Source of the DNA: Polytrichum commune
Lineage: Eukaryota > Streptophyta > Polytrichopsida > Polytrichales > Polytrichaceae
Reading direction: 5' to 3'
Length of the DNA stretch: 64,000 bases
Assembly: GCA_950295325.1 (NCBI GenBank)
Contig: OX485803.1
Span: 46,827,554 to 46,891,553 of the forward strand
Positions 19,974-32,179 of the stretch are shown here, piece after piece. The number at the start of each line of letters is the position of its first letter. The first letter of the stretch is position 1. The notes under the pieces are model-generated. The model did not search any database. It was not told where the DNA came from and saw only the letters and a program-made list of their open reading frames with translations. Position numbers and translations under genes: made by a program.

Positions 19974-20875
19974 CATGCCTATATTGAACATAGTAATAAT
20001 CTGGACACCCATATATGAGGGATACATGGTTAGGTATAAATTTAAGAACATACACCAAAAATAAGTAATTTAAAAAGATTGGATTAAGTGCTCGAAATAT
20101 GCTAGCCAATCTAGGTTCAATAGTCAACATAATTGGGGGCGCCTATAAGACCACTTAATGAGCAGTAGAATCTTTGCTTTGATAACAAACATTCATATGA
20201 GGTCCAAAATTTATGAGGAAAAATGGCTAGGAGCTTGATTCGGATTCGCTAATTATCTCGCACTAAGGGCCGCTTTACACTTAGAGGCCGGGCCAATTCG
20301 TTGTGTAAGAGGCTTGAAATCTTCATTTGTGATTGGTCAAAAGGCTCAAATCGGCCCCAACCCCTTTACATCTAGAGGCCGGGCCGATTTGGTGGTATGA
20401 TTTTTTAAATTAAAAAATGTATGTTATGACACGGCCCGAGCTCGTTGAATTGGGTGCACCCAAAATGGAAGGCCAATTCTTGGCCTAGAGGCCAATGTCA
20501 TATTCCACTAAAAAAATCTTCTTAAATAAAGTATAATTTTTTTAAGTGAACTAGATCCATTGGATTATGTGGAATCTAAAGGCTCTATCTTAGATTATGC
20601 TACATCCGTTGGATTAGGCTAATTTTTTTGAATCAGCTTGGCTTCTTGGCCCGAGGGCCTTTACATATGGGAAAATTGGCCCCCGGTATAATCTTATTAT
20701 AATGTGTAGTAGAGGCCGGCCTCCAACCCAAAAAAGGCTGAAATTTTGTGCAATCGGCCTCAAGGGAAATTGGCCCGGCCTCTAGGTGTAAAGCGGCCCT
20801 AATTGCATGTTTCATAGCCTAAAGAAAGTGGGTGCAGATAGAACAGTGTCAGAATAACACACATCTACCTACCTT
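19974..20875 (-). mobile_element. MITE family R400 copy, split by a second MITE
   Basis: This copy of a roughly 380-bp dispersed element begins TAAGGTAGACATGCC and ends near CATCTACC. It is interrupted at CACTAA by the Harbinger-like MITE 20267-20799, after which the R400 sequence resumes with TAATTGCATG. Confidence 0.8.
20267..20799. mobile_element. PIF/Harbinger-like MITE, 533 bp, TAA target duplication
   Basis: Terminal inverted repeats of about 32 bp (starting GGGCCGCTTTACAC and continuing to GGGCCAATT) have one mismatch. The flanks are TAA on both sides, the 3-bp TWA duplication typical of PIF/Harbinger. No transposase inside. Insertion into a known repeat gives an independent empty-site comparison (CATACTAATTGCATC at about 23252). 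Confidence 0.88.
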
Positions 20876-21269
20876 GTCACTATCAAATTAGCTCTGTTAC
20901 AACCACCAAGTATGAATAAAGCAGGACAAGATGTATGCATTTCTCAAAATACGGTGCTTTGGAACCTCTTCAAGGAGTATTTCGCCCGCATATTTATCAT
21001 CAGTAGGCTATTTCACGAGTCTTTGAAGTCAATTGTTTTTCGCCATCTAGACATATTTAGTGAGTTTCAAATATTCCTGCACTTTGTCCCTACATTTATA
21101 CTGTACAGAAAGTTGGGTTAATATAAAGTATTGGAGACTTAAGTTACCTACTGACTGGTGAAAATCTCATCAACACTAAGTTGATATGGTACACATGAAC
21201 TAAACTTTTACAACCCCACAGGATTCCATCTTGATTGTGATTTTGAAGAATATCACCATCGTGTCAAAC
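20876..21269. other. 3' flank of the P450 gene
   Basis: Non-coding on both strands as far as I can see; it should contain the P450 3' UTR and polyadenylation region. Confidence 0.4.
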
Positions 21270-24200
21270 TTACTTGGGGTGCACCTTGAGCAGACACCCT
21301 TTCTCCATCCCCGGAAACTGAGCGCCTGTGCGGACTATCTTCTCGTTGGGGTCGACCATGTCAAACTGATACTTCAAGACAACGTGATGCAAAAAGATGA
21401 GCATCTCAATGCGCGCAAACTCGTTTCCTATGCACGTTTTTGGGCCTCCTCCAAATGGCATGTATGTGTACGGTGCTGGCCCTTGACCTTCAAAGCGGGT
21501 AGGGTCGAAGGTTTCGGGATTCGGGAAGAATCTTGCAGACATATTTGAGGAGGCGGGCATGTACATCACCTGCATCATGAACGTTCCAAGTAAGTAATTT
21601 ATGAATCAGTTTTGTTGATGTCGGAAGTAAAATAGAGAGGCTTTCGATACCACGAGAGCCTTCTCAGCTCAGGCGATATCTGTTGAAAGAAGGGCTTCCA
21701 AGATCAAATCAAGCAATCTTATTGGTTGAGAGCAATATTTTGGACCCAAGGAGTTTACATTGGGTCCAGGGTGTGGTAGGAAAGCATGAGGAGGTGGTAA
21801 TGTGGCATCACTTTCCCACCACATCTCAGCATTCCGCACTCAGGAAAAATATTCCTAGTTTGAGAAACTTATTTTCAAACTTGGGTCGAATCTTGCATCT
21901 GAAAAGTAAGGTTTATTAAAGTAAGGTAAATACATGCACCTCAAAGACATGTGTTTAAAAGAGATTGTACTGCGTGCTCAAACTTTGTTAACTATTATAA
22001 GCTCAATCTAAGTCAACACAATTGGGGAGATCTCTATGACAATTTAAGAGAAAATCTTCGCTTTGATAATGGTAAGATAGTCATGAACTCCAAAGGTTAC
22101 GAGGAAATAGCTATAGCTCCAATCTGGATTTGCTACTCAGGTTCATACTAATTGCACTTTTAATATCTTATGAAAAGTGGGCGCATGGGAGAAAGTGTCC
22201 ATTATAGAGCCACTTACTTTAAGTGCACATGAGAGGAGGCAAATGACAAAAAACAGGGTTGTAATGTAATTCATCCTTGAATAGAGCGAGCTCTTTCCAA
22301 GTCAAAGGACAATTTTACGAATGCATGGATGCTAATGGTATTTTATTTTATCTTTTGAACAGCTATTTACGATTTGGATATTTTGGAGCTTGGCTTTGAG
22401 TACTTGCCTTCCAGCCTTTTGGTATAGTGTGTCCTCCAAACTGGAACTCTTGGATTGCTTCGCGGAACCCTCCTAAAACTGGTGGTTCTACCCGCATTGT
22501 TTCTTGAATTGTTTGCCATGAATATTTCATTTGACGCGTGTCTTCCCAGGTGATCTCTCCATCTTTTGAATTCTCAGCAATCTTCAGATTCTCTGCACAT
22601 GATAATCCACGAAACTCTTGTTATTTGTAGTATGAGATAGTGCAATTTTTTCCAGTACATGCCAAGGCAGGACAAAAATGTCCTTGAATGTTGTATCAAA
22701 AATAACATTTGCATATGCTTTGTTGAATATCCTATGAAGATGAAGATAATTGGTGTTTTTAACCTATTCAAGACACAAACAAGTTCTGATAAGTGTCAAT
22801 AGAACTTAACATTGATCATCAAAATACATGTGTGACTGCATCACAAAACGAATCTTCTAACATATGAGAAAACTTTTGTATTGTGATTTGTGCCATCATA
22901 TGGGTATCATGATCTAGTTGAAAATTAGAGCTGGTCATATAAGGTAGACATGCCTAATTCAGTTACTTATCTTGAGCGGACACCTATATTTGAATGGTAT
23001 GTGGTTGGGTGTGGCTCCAAGAATGGATGTCAAAAAGACATCACCTGATGGAAAGAGATTGGACTACATGCTCAAAACATGATAACCATTCTAGGCTCAA
23101 TGGTTAGCATGATTTGGAGACCGATCTGACTGCTTGATGAGCGCAAGAATCTTCACTTTGATAATGAACGAGATATTCATATGAGCTCCAAAAATTATGA
23201 GGAAATCAACTATGGCCTTGATTAGTACGAGATTTGCTAATCATCTCATACTAATTGCATCTCATACCATATCCTAGGAGAAGTGGGCTATTCCAAAAAA
23301 GTAACCATTGAAGACCCATCTACCTTAATGCAGTTTAGACACTAATGGAAGAAGACTATTGTGCTCGTCACATATCCAAATTTCAATGTTTTGACTCACC
23401 TCGAGTAACGCCCTCCAAACATTGTTGGTTGAGATAAAGATATCGCAAGGTAACAAGCAATGTGTGTGCAGTTGTGTCATAGCCAGCCCATAGGAATGTC
23501 ACCAAGTTGTCAATGATGCTCTCATCTGTCAAGTATTGGCCTTCATCATAAGTTGTTCTCAATAACACATCCAACAAATCTCTATTATTTTTTGCTATAC
23601 CTTCTCCTTGCAATTCCTGCAAAACCACATATCAAGGAAAAGAGAATTCCATCAGTACTTAGACCACATGGACCTAGGTAACCTCTTAAGTAGTTTCATA
23701 TTGACATATAGGTCTGTCCTTGAGCACCCTATTACGCCATATTAAGTGGGAAGAGCCCGCTCTCTTTCGCCAGGCACAATTCTAGTTGGTTGCACTTTGA
23801 TTCCATAATTAAAATTGCAGGGTCTTGACTAAGCCTACTCTCAAGTGGATGGGAGGGTGGGAATAAATTTCCCCAGAATTAGAGAGAGAAAATGCTTCAT
23901 AAGGTAAGCACTGTAATGTTAAGCTATTGAAACCATGTGACAACTCAATACTTTTCAAATAGTAGTTCAATGATATTCAATGCTCAACATAGCTATCGAA
24001 TTCAGAACTAAACAAATACTCACTGCCACCAACCAACGAAGTGGATCCACTTCAAGACCAATATAGTGGATTTCAAGAAATTTAAAAAGATGTATGTAGC
24101 AGGATCACTAGGAGAAAAGTTGTCCATTACAATCATCCATTGTGACTTATCCACTGCGACTCTTAGAGAGAAAATGTACAGATAAAGAATTTTGGATGTC

Positions 24201-27200
24201 CACTACAAGTTCAAGAATGAATTGCAAACCGGAAAACCATTGTAGGTCATATAAAAGATCATTTCAAGAATTCATGAGATATTCACATGAACTTGGCGAA
24301 CATAGCAAGCTCAACAATCATGTTCCTCACTCGGTTTTGCTGATGGTGTTTTTGGTGACATTATTTTGTTATCAAACCCCTACAAATCTTGAAATTCTCA
24401 CAGCATACATTCATATACTTTAAACTAAGCACATAGATAAACTTCGGCCTGATTAAGCATGCGGTTGTTTTTTGGAAATAGAGCAATCCACCCCAAAAGA
24501 ATGTTGTGGGTGGACCCACTTTAGCGGAAGTAATTGTTTGGATTATACATTTGTATGTGCGTTGTCCTAAAGGACAAAAGGAATGTACACCCAAAACCAA
24601 CTCCAGACCTGAAACCACCATTGTGTACCATAGTCATACATTTTGGGGGCTTTAAATGTATAAAGAAAAAGAGGGTTTTAATTACGGTATGTGAGTGTTA
24701 TTCGGTGTATATTCAATGCTCTCTAAATTTTGCCGAATAGACTTACACAACAAAACTTGTGTTACATTAGCAAATCTATGATGAAGCATCAACAAAAAAT
24801 CATTCCATCCAAAATTGAACCTCTCATGACTTAGTTATGGTTATTAAAAAGTGCATGTTTGTTGATTCCTTAACTAAAAATACACATGTTCTCCCGATTG
24901 TGCTCACTGTTGAGTGTGGGGTAGTTAATAGAATTTAAAAACGTGGTCCAATCTCTTTAAAGAATCATGTGTCATTGTGGTGTTTGTTCTTTGACCCTCA
25001 CCCAACCACACACCAATTAGATTTAGACTGGTGTTCGGTCTAGAAAAGTAACCGAACAACACCTTATGTGTTGGTTTTGAGTACCTCGTAACTTATAATG
25101 CCTACCTGACTGGCATGTTTTGGCACCGAAAATCGAAGCATTCAAAGAAAGGAGGTGCGCCTGGCATGGAAGTCACCTTGCGTCGCTGGGAGATGATGTC
25201 GCCAAGCATCTGACCGATGAGCTTGCGGGCCGCGAGTCCTTTGTGAAAAGTGGTGCCAGGGATGTTGATCGGAAACGCAAATAAGGAGGCATTCAGTTTC
25301 TTAAAGGCATTCTTCAGCACCTCCATTTTGAGGTCACCCTCCTCCATGCTCAGGAACAGGTAGCTTGCCACCGCGAACGCATACTCCTTGGTCATGTCCG
25401 CCAGGCAAATCTCATCTCTCCCGTCCCACTCCTTCCTGAAATGGTCTCCCGCAATCTTGCTCATCTTTGGAATGAAGCTCCGCAAGCTCTCGGGGTTGAA
25501 GAAGCACATGTAAACTCGCCGTGCTTGCCTGCAGCAGAAGCACCACCAGTAAAAATTGTACACCTTCAGCTACTAGGATGTGGCATCAAACATTCCAAGG
25601 GTTTAATGATTCCAATCTTGCGTGATGATATCTTTTTTTTTATGATAATCACGCAAGATTGATGAATACAAGAAGAATTTAACTTTGTTCTTATAAGTAG
25701 AGTAGCATGTGCATCAGCAGATTCCATCAACTCTTATACATTTCTACATCTGAATTCAGAATGCTCTCTAAGTTAAGCAGGTCTTTAAAGGACACTTTTC
25801 TCTCTGCACCTACTTCTCCTAGGATATGAAACACATTTCCATTTGAGTAAGATGATTAGCAAATCCAAATCATGCCCATAACCACTTTCCTCATAATTTT
25901 GGGAGTTCGTAGGAATATCCTATCAAGTGTCAAAGTGAAAATTCTCTGAATCATCAAATGATCATATAGGTCCCCCTCCCCTAATTATGTTGACTATTGT
26001 GTCTAGAATGATTAACAAAATTTGAGCACATAGACCAATCTCTTTTCAACACACGTAATCTTGTTAGATTCGCACCCAACGATACACCAATCAAATTACA
26101 AGGTGTCTGTTTGAGATCAGAAACCGAATTAGGCACACCTACCTTACATGAGGATATCTATATATATGCAGGAGAAGTTATTCTGAACCTGCACCAGAAA
26201 AATTCGCGCGGGACAGCAACTCTTTCTTTCAGTTTTACAGCTGTTTCAAAATCTCTTCCAATATTTTGGTAATATTTGTTTTTTCACAAAAGAGTAGCAA
26301 CAGGTTTGGATAGAGCCTGGCACTGATATTCATATCACTTGTCTTTGAATAAGTGGAGTTTCACACTCTCAAATGTCAATGTTTAAAATAAAGTCTAAAG
26401 TACTCTCAATGTGCACTCTCTCATCAATCTTGTAAATTCAAAACGCTCCAGGCCCTAATTTTCTGCAACAGGGATGGTTTTATCAATGTAAACCTGCATC
26501 AGAGATTTGACGCAGACATCTTCTTAAAATAACTCAGACGTGGATGACCAATGACTTACCTGTGTTTCTCACCCATCAGCAATGTGAGACTCCCGAGTCC
26601 GAGAATCCGGTTGACGGACTTGGGAAAGGCTCGGGTGCCACCGCACACTGTCTTGCCCTCATTCGCAAACAAGTATCTGTTGCCCTCCGGCGCTGGCATC
26701 ACCACCGTTGGGTTCAGGAACAAGTTGGTCGAAAACACCTGCCATGCGTACACCAATATTCATACATCACAACCCAACCCATGGTGATGAGTTTGATCAC
26801 TCATCCTACCAGTTGAGGCTAAGGGATTAAGATGAGCAAGAGTCCGGGCAGATCACTCGTATGATGGAACCTCGTGTGATGGAATAAATTCTAATGGAAT
26901 AAATTTACAAAACAGTTAGCATGACTGTAGGGCATTAGAGATTGTTTTGAGAATATATGAGGTAATTCCAAAAAAAAAATTATCAAATATATGAGCGCAT
27001 CACTTCATAGCCCACTGAAAATACCCTGCTCTTGCACGTGGTTCATATCTTTACAAGCGAGGTAACTCCGGGGCAGGAGCAGAGCAGGACTGACTCATGC
27101 GAGGCTCATACTCAAATGTATTATGAACTTGGTTTTCAGTATTGAAATCCTGCAGATCACATTGAGGAATAAGCATTATAGTGGTGAGTACATATATATC

Positions 27201-29131
27201 CAGGGGGTTGATACTAATTAATTTTGCCTCCACTAAGGGGCGCTTCACACTATGGCAGAAGGTCGAGAGGCCGTCGATTTCCACCAATCAAATTGCAAGA
27301 GTTCGGCCTCTCGACCCTTCACACTATGGCCAAACTCCAAAGGCCGTCGCAATTTAGAATGATTACTTTTTGAAGAAGGCGACGGACTCTCGAAGGAAGT
27401 TTGGGTTGGACAGGAATGGAAACCCAAACTATGGTCGAGAGGCCGTCAATTTTTTTTCATTAAAAAATCAATCATTGACAAGATCTTGGCCATTAGATTG
27501 AAGGGGTTATTTTGAGCAAGGAATAAAGTGGGATGCTCCTTTGGGCTTCCCTTTGGAGGCTTCACACTATGGCCATCCAAGTTGAGAGGCCATGGGAGTT
27601 CATGGCCAAAGGTTTGGCCTTTGGAGGCTTCACATTAAGCCTGGCCGAAGGCTCCACTTGCTATATTTTATTGGCTATTTTCAACTCATTTCTTTGGACT
27701 CTCAACAAAGTTTGGCCACTCAATCCCACGGCCTCTCAACTTGGACGACCATAGTGTGAAGCGGCCCTAATCATCTCGAGGGACTGATCACACCGGCCAA
27801 TTTTGACACTTTGACACCATCCGTTGGCATCTCTGGCTGTAATAGTGTGAAAAGTGGTGGGCCGGGATCTATTTCTCAACATAATCCCCAACAATTTCAC
27901 GGCTAGAACCATCCAGAATTTTTGGTGCGATCGGGGCATGAGCTTCAACTTGTGATAAACCGTGACACTGCCAAAAGAGGGGATTCACAAATGAACAGTA
28001 CTAAAGATCCAAAACCCACGTGGATATTTGAGTGGGGTTTAGAGATAGGAAACTGATGAGCAAAATGGCGGAACCATCTCAAGGTGTGCTGAAAATTCTC
28101 TTAATTTCAACCAAAACCTCACTGGAAATTGTTTCACTCCTGACGAGTGCTTGCTGGATTAAATCCCAGCTGTCGATGCCCCCTCAAGCAGCATCCTAAG
28201 GTACGTGGGTGTTATTCGGTTCGTTTTTCATCTTCTCTGACTTCTACCAATTATACTTACATCAGAACGAAACTTGAGTTGCATAAGCAAATCTATGATG
28301 AAGCATCATCAAAAATAGGACCTCCGATGATGATTTAGTTATGGGTATTGGAAGTGCATGTTTGTTGATTCCTTAACAAATATATAGGTCCTTCCCAATT
28401 GTATTCACTAATGCGTGTGGAGTAATTAATAAAACTTGAAAAACGTAGTCCAATCTCTTTTAAACACAATGTGTGTTTGTGTGTGTTCAAGGAGTTTGTT
28501 CTGTGATCCTCACCTACCCACACACCGATCAAATGATGTCATAGGTGTCCGATTTTATTTTTTAAAGCAAAAATATCAGACGCTTAAAATAGTACCTTAG
28601 TGGATCCTCTTCAGTGCCCGGGAAGTTTTTGGGCATAGTCGGTCAAGATCCCTTAATCCAACCGGTTACATGTTGACATCATCTTCCGGTTTTGCTGTAT
28701 TCATTTGAGATATATTCTAGTATAGATTCCTCTAAAATGATCGTTATTTCTCCTCAAGTTTCGAACTTCAACCGGTTCTTTCTCAAACTAAACCGGTTCA
28801 TCTGTAACTAACCGCCGGTTCTCCCCAGACATAGATTCTCTTGATACACCTCTTGGAATGCTTCTCTCCGTGGAGGTGATGGTTCGCTACATACCTCTCC
28901 GTATTTAGCCGCACGAGTTGCGTAGAAATCCGCCCACTTGTTGAGGAGTCCGTTGCTTATAAGCTCCAGTGTCTCGCCCACGAACGGCCACCCCATGCTC
29001 CCTGGCGGCAGAGTCGGCTTCGACTTGGATGGCGAAACAAATTGCCTCGACCTCCGGAAACAAATCCATCCCAACAGCCCCGCCGCCACCACACCCACCA
29101 GCGCCCATCCAACTGACCCTCCTTCCTCCAT
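21270..29131 (-). CDS. Cytochrome P450, CYP85 clan (CYP716/CYP725-like), 489 aa
   Basis: Exons 29131-28895, 26738-26560, 25528-25177, 23616-23400, 22592-22408 and 21569-21270 join in phase to 490 codons including the stop, the normal length of a microsomal plant P450. Residues 9-26 are a membrane anchor, followed by a basic stretch and the hinge LPPGSMGWPFVGE (about 42-54). The I-helix oxygen-binding motif is AGYDTT (300-305), the K-helix ExxR is ETMR (359-362), the PERF-region motif is FDPTRF, and the heme loop is FGGGPKTCIG with Cys436. Family knowledge puts CYP716/725 enzymes in triterpenoid and diterpenoid (taxane) oxidation at the ER; the substrate here is unknown. Oddities: Lys434 replaces the near-invariant Arg of FxxGxRxCxG, and intron 5 uses a GC donor (AAG|GCAAGT). 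Introns are 0.8-2.2 kb and filled with MITEs. No disabling change was seen. Confidence 0.93.
21700..21921. mobile_element. MITE family R3, partial copy in P450 intron 5
   Basis: It shares GGACCCAAGGAGTTTACA, the TGTGGCATC...TTTCCCACCA block and CTAGTTTGAGAAAC with 46349-46636 and 61785-62067. Termini are not intact. Confidence 0.7.
21922..22222 (-). mobile_element. MITE family R400 copy in P450 intron 5
   Basis: Shortened and diverged copy, from TAAGGTAAATACATG to CACTTACTTTAAG. Confidence 0.7.
22940..23327 (-). mobile_element. MITE family R400, nearly complete copy in P450 intron 4
   Basis: About 388 bp with imperfect terminal inverted repeats: TAAGGTAGACATGCC at the left and GACCCATCTACCTTA at the right. 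TA lies at both ends, consistent with a TA target duplication. It has no coding capacity. It is a good reference copy for the family. Confidence 0.8.
24686..25074. mobile_element. MITE family R2 copy in P450 intron 3
   Basis: About 390 bp, ends GGTATGTGAGTGTTATTCGGT-like and ACCGAACAACACCTTATG, which are inverted repeats. Related to the copy at 28197-28599, and through its TAAGGTA-type ends to family R400. Confidence 0.75.
25774..26146 (+). mobile_element. MITE family R400 copy in P450 intron 2
   Basis: Complete, plus orientation, from TAAGCAGGTCTTTAAAGG to AGGCACACCTACCTTA. Confidence 0.8.
27237..27767. mobile_element. PIF/Harbinger-like MITE, 531 bp, in P450 intron 1
   Basis: Ends GGGGCGCTTCACACTATGG and CCATAGTGTGAAGCGGCCC form a 19-bp inverted repeat with one mismatch, flanked by TAA on both sides. 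Sister in size and ends to 20267-20799. TIR-like pieces (cttcacactatggcc) recur internally near 27322 and 27560, suggesting internal duplication or nested relatives. Confidence 0.85.
28197..28599. mobile_element. MITE family R2 copy in P450 intron 1
   Basis: TAAGGTACGTGGGTGTTATT at the left and TAGTACCTTA at the right; about 400 bp; no coding capacity. Confidence 0.75.
28612..28811 (+). repeat. Left arm of a 200-bp inverted repeat around P450 exon 1
   Basis: Contains GGGCATAGTCGGTCAAGATC and several AACCGGTT motifs. An inverted, diverged copy lies at 31380-31582. Confidence 0.75.
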
Positions 29132-29739
29132 CGACAATCCTCCGTCTACCGAATCAACTTCAAATCGTCAAATGTTCTTCGTCTTCTCTGCTGCTCCGAG
29201 GAATCCTGAGCTGGAGCCTGAGCGGACCTTGGAATCTGTCTCCTTCACTGGTGGCTCACATGGCGTCCCAAGCTCCAAGTCCTAACCTTATTAGTTCCGA
29301 ATGCTGCTACCTCAACCTTAGTTTTTTGCTTAACCCAACTCTAAAGTCGTGTCGCCTCATGTGAGGATGCATGTGTAGCAACACTTTTTTCTTTTGGAGG
29401 TGAGGCTTGGGAAGTATGCTAATTAGGACTTGGACCCCGCGTGAAGTAGCAAGTCCCAACTTCAACGGCTAAAATTACACGGATTGATCTTAAGTGAACT
29501 GATTTTTAGGACTTGGGACCCATGTGAGCCAACCCTTAGACTAGCTTCTTGCGATGTCAAGGAGCTTCCAAACCCAATGAATGTTTCTTGGACTATTTAT
29601 TGCTCAAAACACTACACATTTTTGTGAGGATGGAATATTTGAAGTATATACTCTCTCTTTGGATGAACGTGCTTCAAATTGGATGAACAAATGCAGTTTA
29701 TCCATGTTCTAATCCTCCATCCAATGTTATGAATATAAG
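29132..29739. promoter_or_regulatory. Region upstream of the P450 gene
   Basis: This is the presumed P450 promoter. No gene and no motif assigned with confidence. Open frames at 29140-29364 on the plus strand are antisense or low-complexity and are not called. Confidence 0.4.
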
Positions 29740-30120
29740 TACACTAAATATGATACATTTAGTGTCACCGATTCTAATTGTCTTGCTCAATACTAATTGT
29801 AAACCGCGGTATAGTGTCACCAACACCAAATGTTAACCCAACATTATTTGACATTCGTTGTAATTTTTGGGGGGGATTGTAGATTTATAGTGTTGCAATT
29901 ACTGCCACTTACCAAGTGATTTTTGGGTCCAAATTTCAATCATCCATGACTATTTCATCACAAGTTGTTGACAAGAGAAGGTAGGGAGTTTGGCCAATGG
30001 ATGAGCACATCCATCATCCATGACAATGTTTTGTTCACTTATTCATAAGTGTCATCCAAAATTTACTATAGTGACAAAATCAAAAATACCATATGACACT
30101 AAATATCATATTTAGTGTAC
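29740..30120. mobile_element. MITE with CACTAAATAT palindromic ends
   Basis: Each end is itself near-palindromic: CACTAAATATGATA then CATTTAGTGTC at the left, GACACTAAATAT then CATATTTAGTGTAC at the right. About 380 bp, no coding capacity. Confidence 0.75.
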
Positions 30121-30874
30121 TTCTCTCTTAAGTAGATCACACACCACACTCCCTATGAAAAATGAAAAAGTATATATTTAAAAATGCTTGTTCAAGCCTT
30201 GCAGAAAGAAAATCAATGAGCCTACCATTGACTTGATTGCCTAGCACACGAGCAAGCAGTAGCGGAACTCTAGATCTCCATGTTGAAGTTGGCGTCAAGT
30301 TACCAACTCTTCCGATTGGCTACCATCATTCATCGAACCCCTTTACTTCAATGGCACACTTTATACTCGGGGCTAGATTGAGGGCCGACCCGAACTTTAC
30401 AATATGGCCCAATAGCATCACTCGTTCATCAAATCCGGTCCAACTGCTTTACACCAAGGTTTAGTTCCAACATTCACACATTCCATGTGGTGCCCTAGGT
30501 GGTACAATTTTGGCGCTAGAATTTTGAGTCCGTTGTAAGAAATCTGAACGAGCTTTTGCTCGATTCAATTCTCAACGTGGGTCGATTGGGCTCATCCATT
30601 GGATAATGAACATCTCTACCGTCGGTTCATGAAAGGTTGATTCTCTTGACTATAGTTTCTCCTCAAGAACATAGAGACTTAAAATTACGCCTCATCACTT
30701 TACATGTGCACAAGGCGGGGCCCACAAAAGATTGATAAAAGTTGGGCTGGATTGAGGGCTTTAATTGCACATGACACACGCGGGTGCTCAAGCCGGCCCC
30801 AAGCCATGCATAAAGCGGGCCTTATGTTTTGCCACAACAAACCTGGAGAACCGACTGCTACTCCATTTTGTCTC
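30121..30874. other. Non-coding gap
   Basis: No gene or repeat structure that I could support. Short open frames have no recognisable product. Confidence 0.4.
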
Positions 30875-31363
30875 ATTAGTGTGGGTTACCATTCAAAGTT
30901 ACGCGTCGCTACAACTTTTTACCGACGTCATCAATTTTTACCAACTAAGTTATATCATATTCTTCGGTGTGCATGCTAACTACACTAAATATGATATTTA
31001 GTGTTAGATACACTAAATATGAACACTACACTAAATATCACTAACCCTATGAAAGTAAGTAACATTAAATGTAAACTCAAACACTAAATATCATCTATGT
31101 TAATATGTGAAAGTTACATGCACGAATTTAGTGTTTAGTAGGAAAGAGGTGGCAACAAGGAAGGTGGCGGCGGCGCATTTATGTCTAACACTAAACATCA
31201 ACGAATTGAAAATTAGTGTTGAGCAAACTAGGGTGGTAAAACACTAAATCTAATCAAACACTAAATATCATATTTAGTGTACTTATGTTAATGCGGTAAA
31301 AAAATGAAACTCTCAGTAAATCGTCATAGCGATGCATAACTTCGAATAGTATCCCACACTAAT
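30875..31363. mobile_element. Foldback MITE, interrupted by a nested element
   Basis: Long inverted arms (ATTAGTGTGGGTTACCATTC at the left, complement ending CCCACACTAAT at the right). A shorter, uninterrupted relative is at 31991-32179. The 300-bp excess is the nested element 30982-31281. Confidence 0.75.
30982..31281. mobile_element. CACTAAATAT-type MITE nested in a foldback element
   Basis: Ends TACACTAAATATGATATTTA and TAAATATCATATTTAGTGTA match the elements at 29740-30120 and 47692-47921. Extra internal CACTAAATAT motifs are present. Confidence 0.7.
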
Positions 31364-31379
31364 TAGACAAATCAATGTA

Positions 31380-31582
31380 GTTACAAAAGAACCGGTTGAG
31401 TTTGAGAAATAACCGGTTGAAATTCAAGCCTCCATGAAAATTACCCATTGTCTAGAGGAATGTAAAGAACATACCTCAAATTAATGAAGGAAACCTAAAA
31501 GATGTCAACATGCAAGCAGTTGGACTTTTGAAACACTAGGATCTCGACCGATTATGCCCAAAAATCTTCCTAGACGTTGCTT
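31380..31582 (-). repeat. Right arm of the inverted repeat around P450 exon 1
   Basis: Reverse complement, with changes, of 28612-28811: AAGAACCGGTTGAGTTTGAG at the start, GATCTCGACCGATTATGCCC near the end. Confidence 0.75.
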
Positions 31583-31990
31583 TGCCATTCACCGCAGCCA
31601 GGTCGATCCCAAAGTTTGTAAGAATGGTTCAGGCTTTCAAAAAGGCTAAGTTAAAGCTGGACATGATATATACTGCATCCTAACATTTCTATAATGAGAT
31701 ATTGCCGTGGATGATTAAAATTTGGATTAAATATCACTTAGTAAGTGGCAATATGTTCAACATTATAAATCGCTAATATCCAAAGTTTTTTAACAAGGAA
31801 TGACAAATATTGTTAGGTTTACATTTAGTGTTGGTGACACTACATGGGCGGTTCACAATTAGTATTATGCAAAACAAATAGAATTAGTGGCACTAAATGC
31901 AATAGTTAGTGTAGTGTGGGTCTCACATGGTTCTCTAGGGTGCTCCTCACTGTTTCGTGAGGATGTTTGTGGCTACACTAAGTTTTCTAG

Positions 31991-32179
31991 TTAGTGTGGA
32001 TTACCATTTGAACTTACGTGTTGCTATAATTTTTTATCAACGTGATCATTTTTTACCAACTAAGTTATATCATATTTTTCGGTGTGCATACTAAGTACTA
32101 ATGTTATTTGGGTAAAAAAATTGATACTTTTAGTAAAATGTTATAGCGATACGTAATTTCAAATGGTAATCCACACTAA
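31991..32179. mobile_element. Foldback MITE, about 190 bp
   Basis: TTAGTGTGGATTACCATTTG at the left and CAAATGGTAATCCACACTAA-type sequence at the right are near-perfect inverted repeats. It serves as the empty form of 30875-31363. Confidence 0.75.

Noticed and set aside
21270-29131. P450 as a pseudogene because of the Lys434 change and long repeat-filled introns
   Set aside because: All exons join in phase to a normal length with I-helix, ExxR, FDPTRF and heme Cys present.
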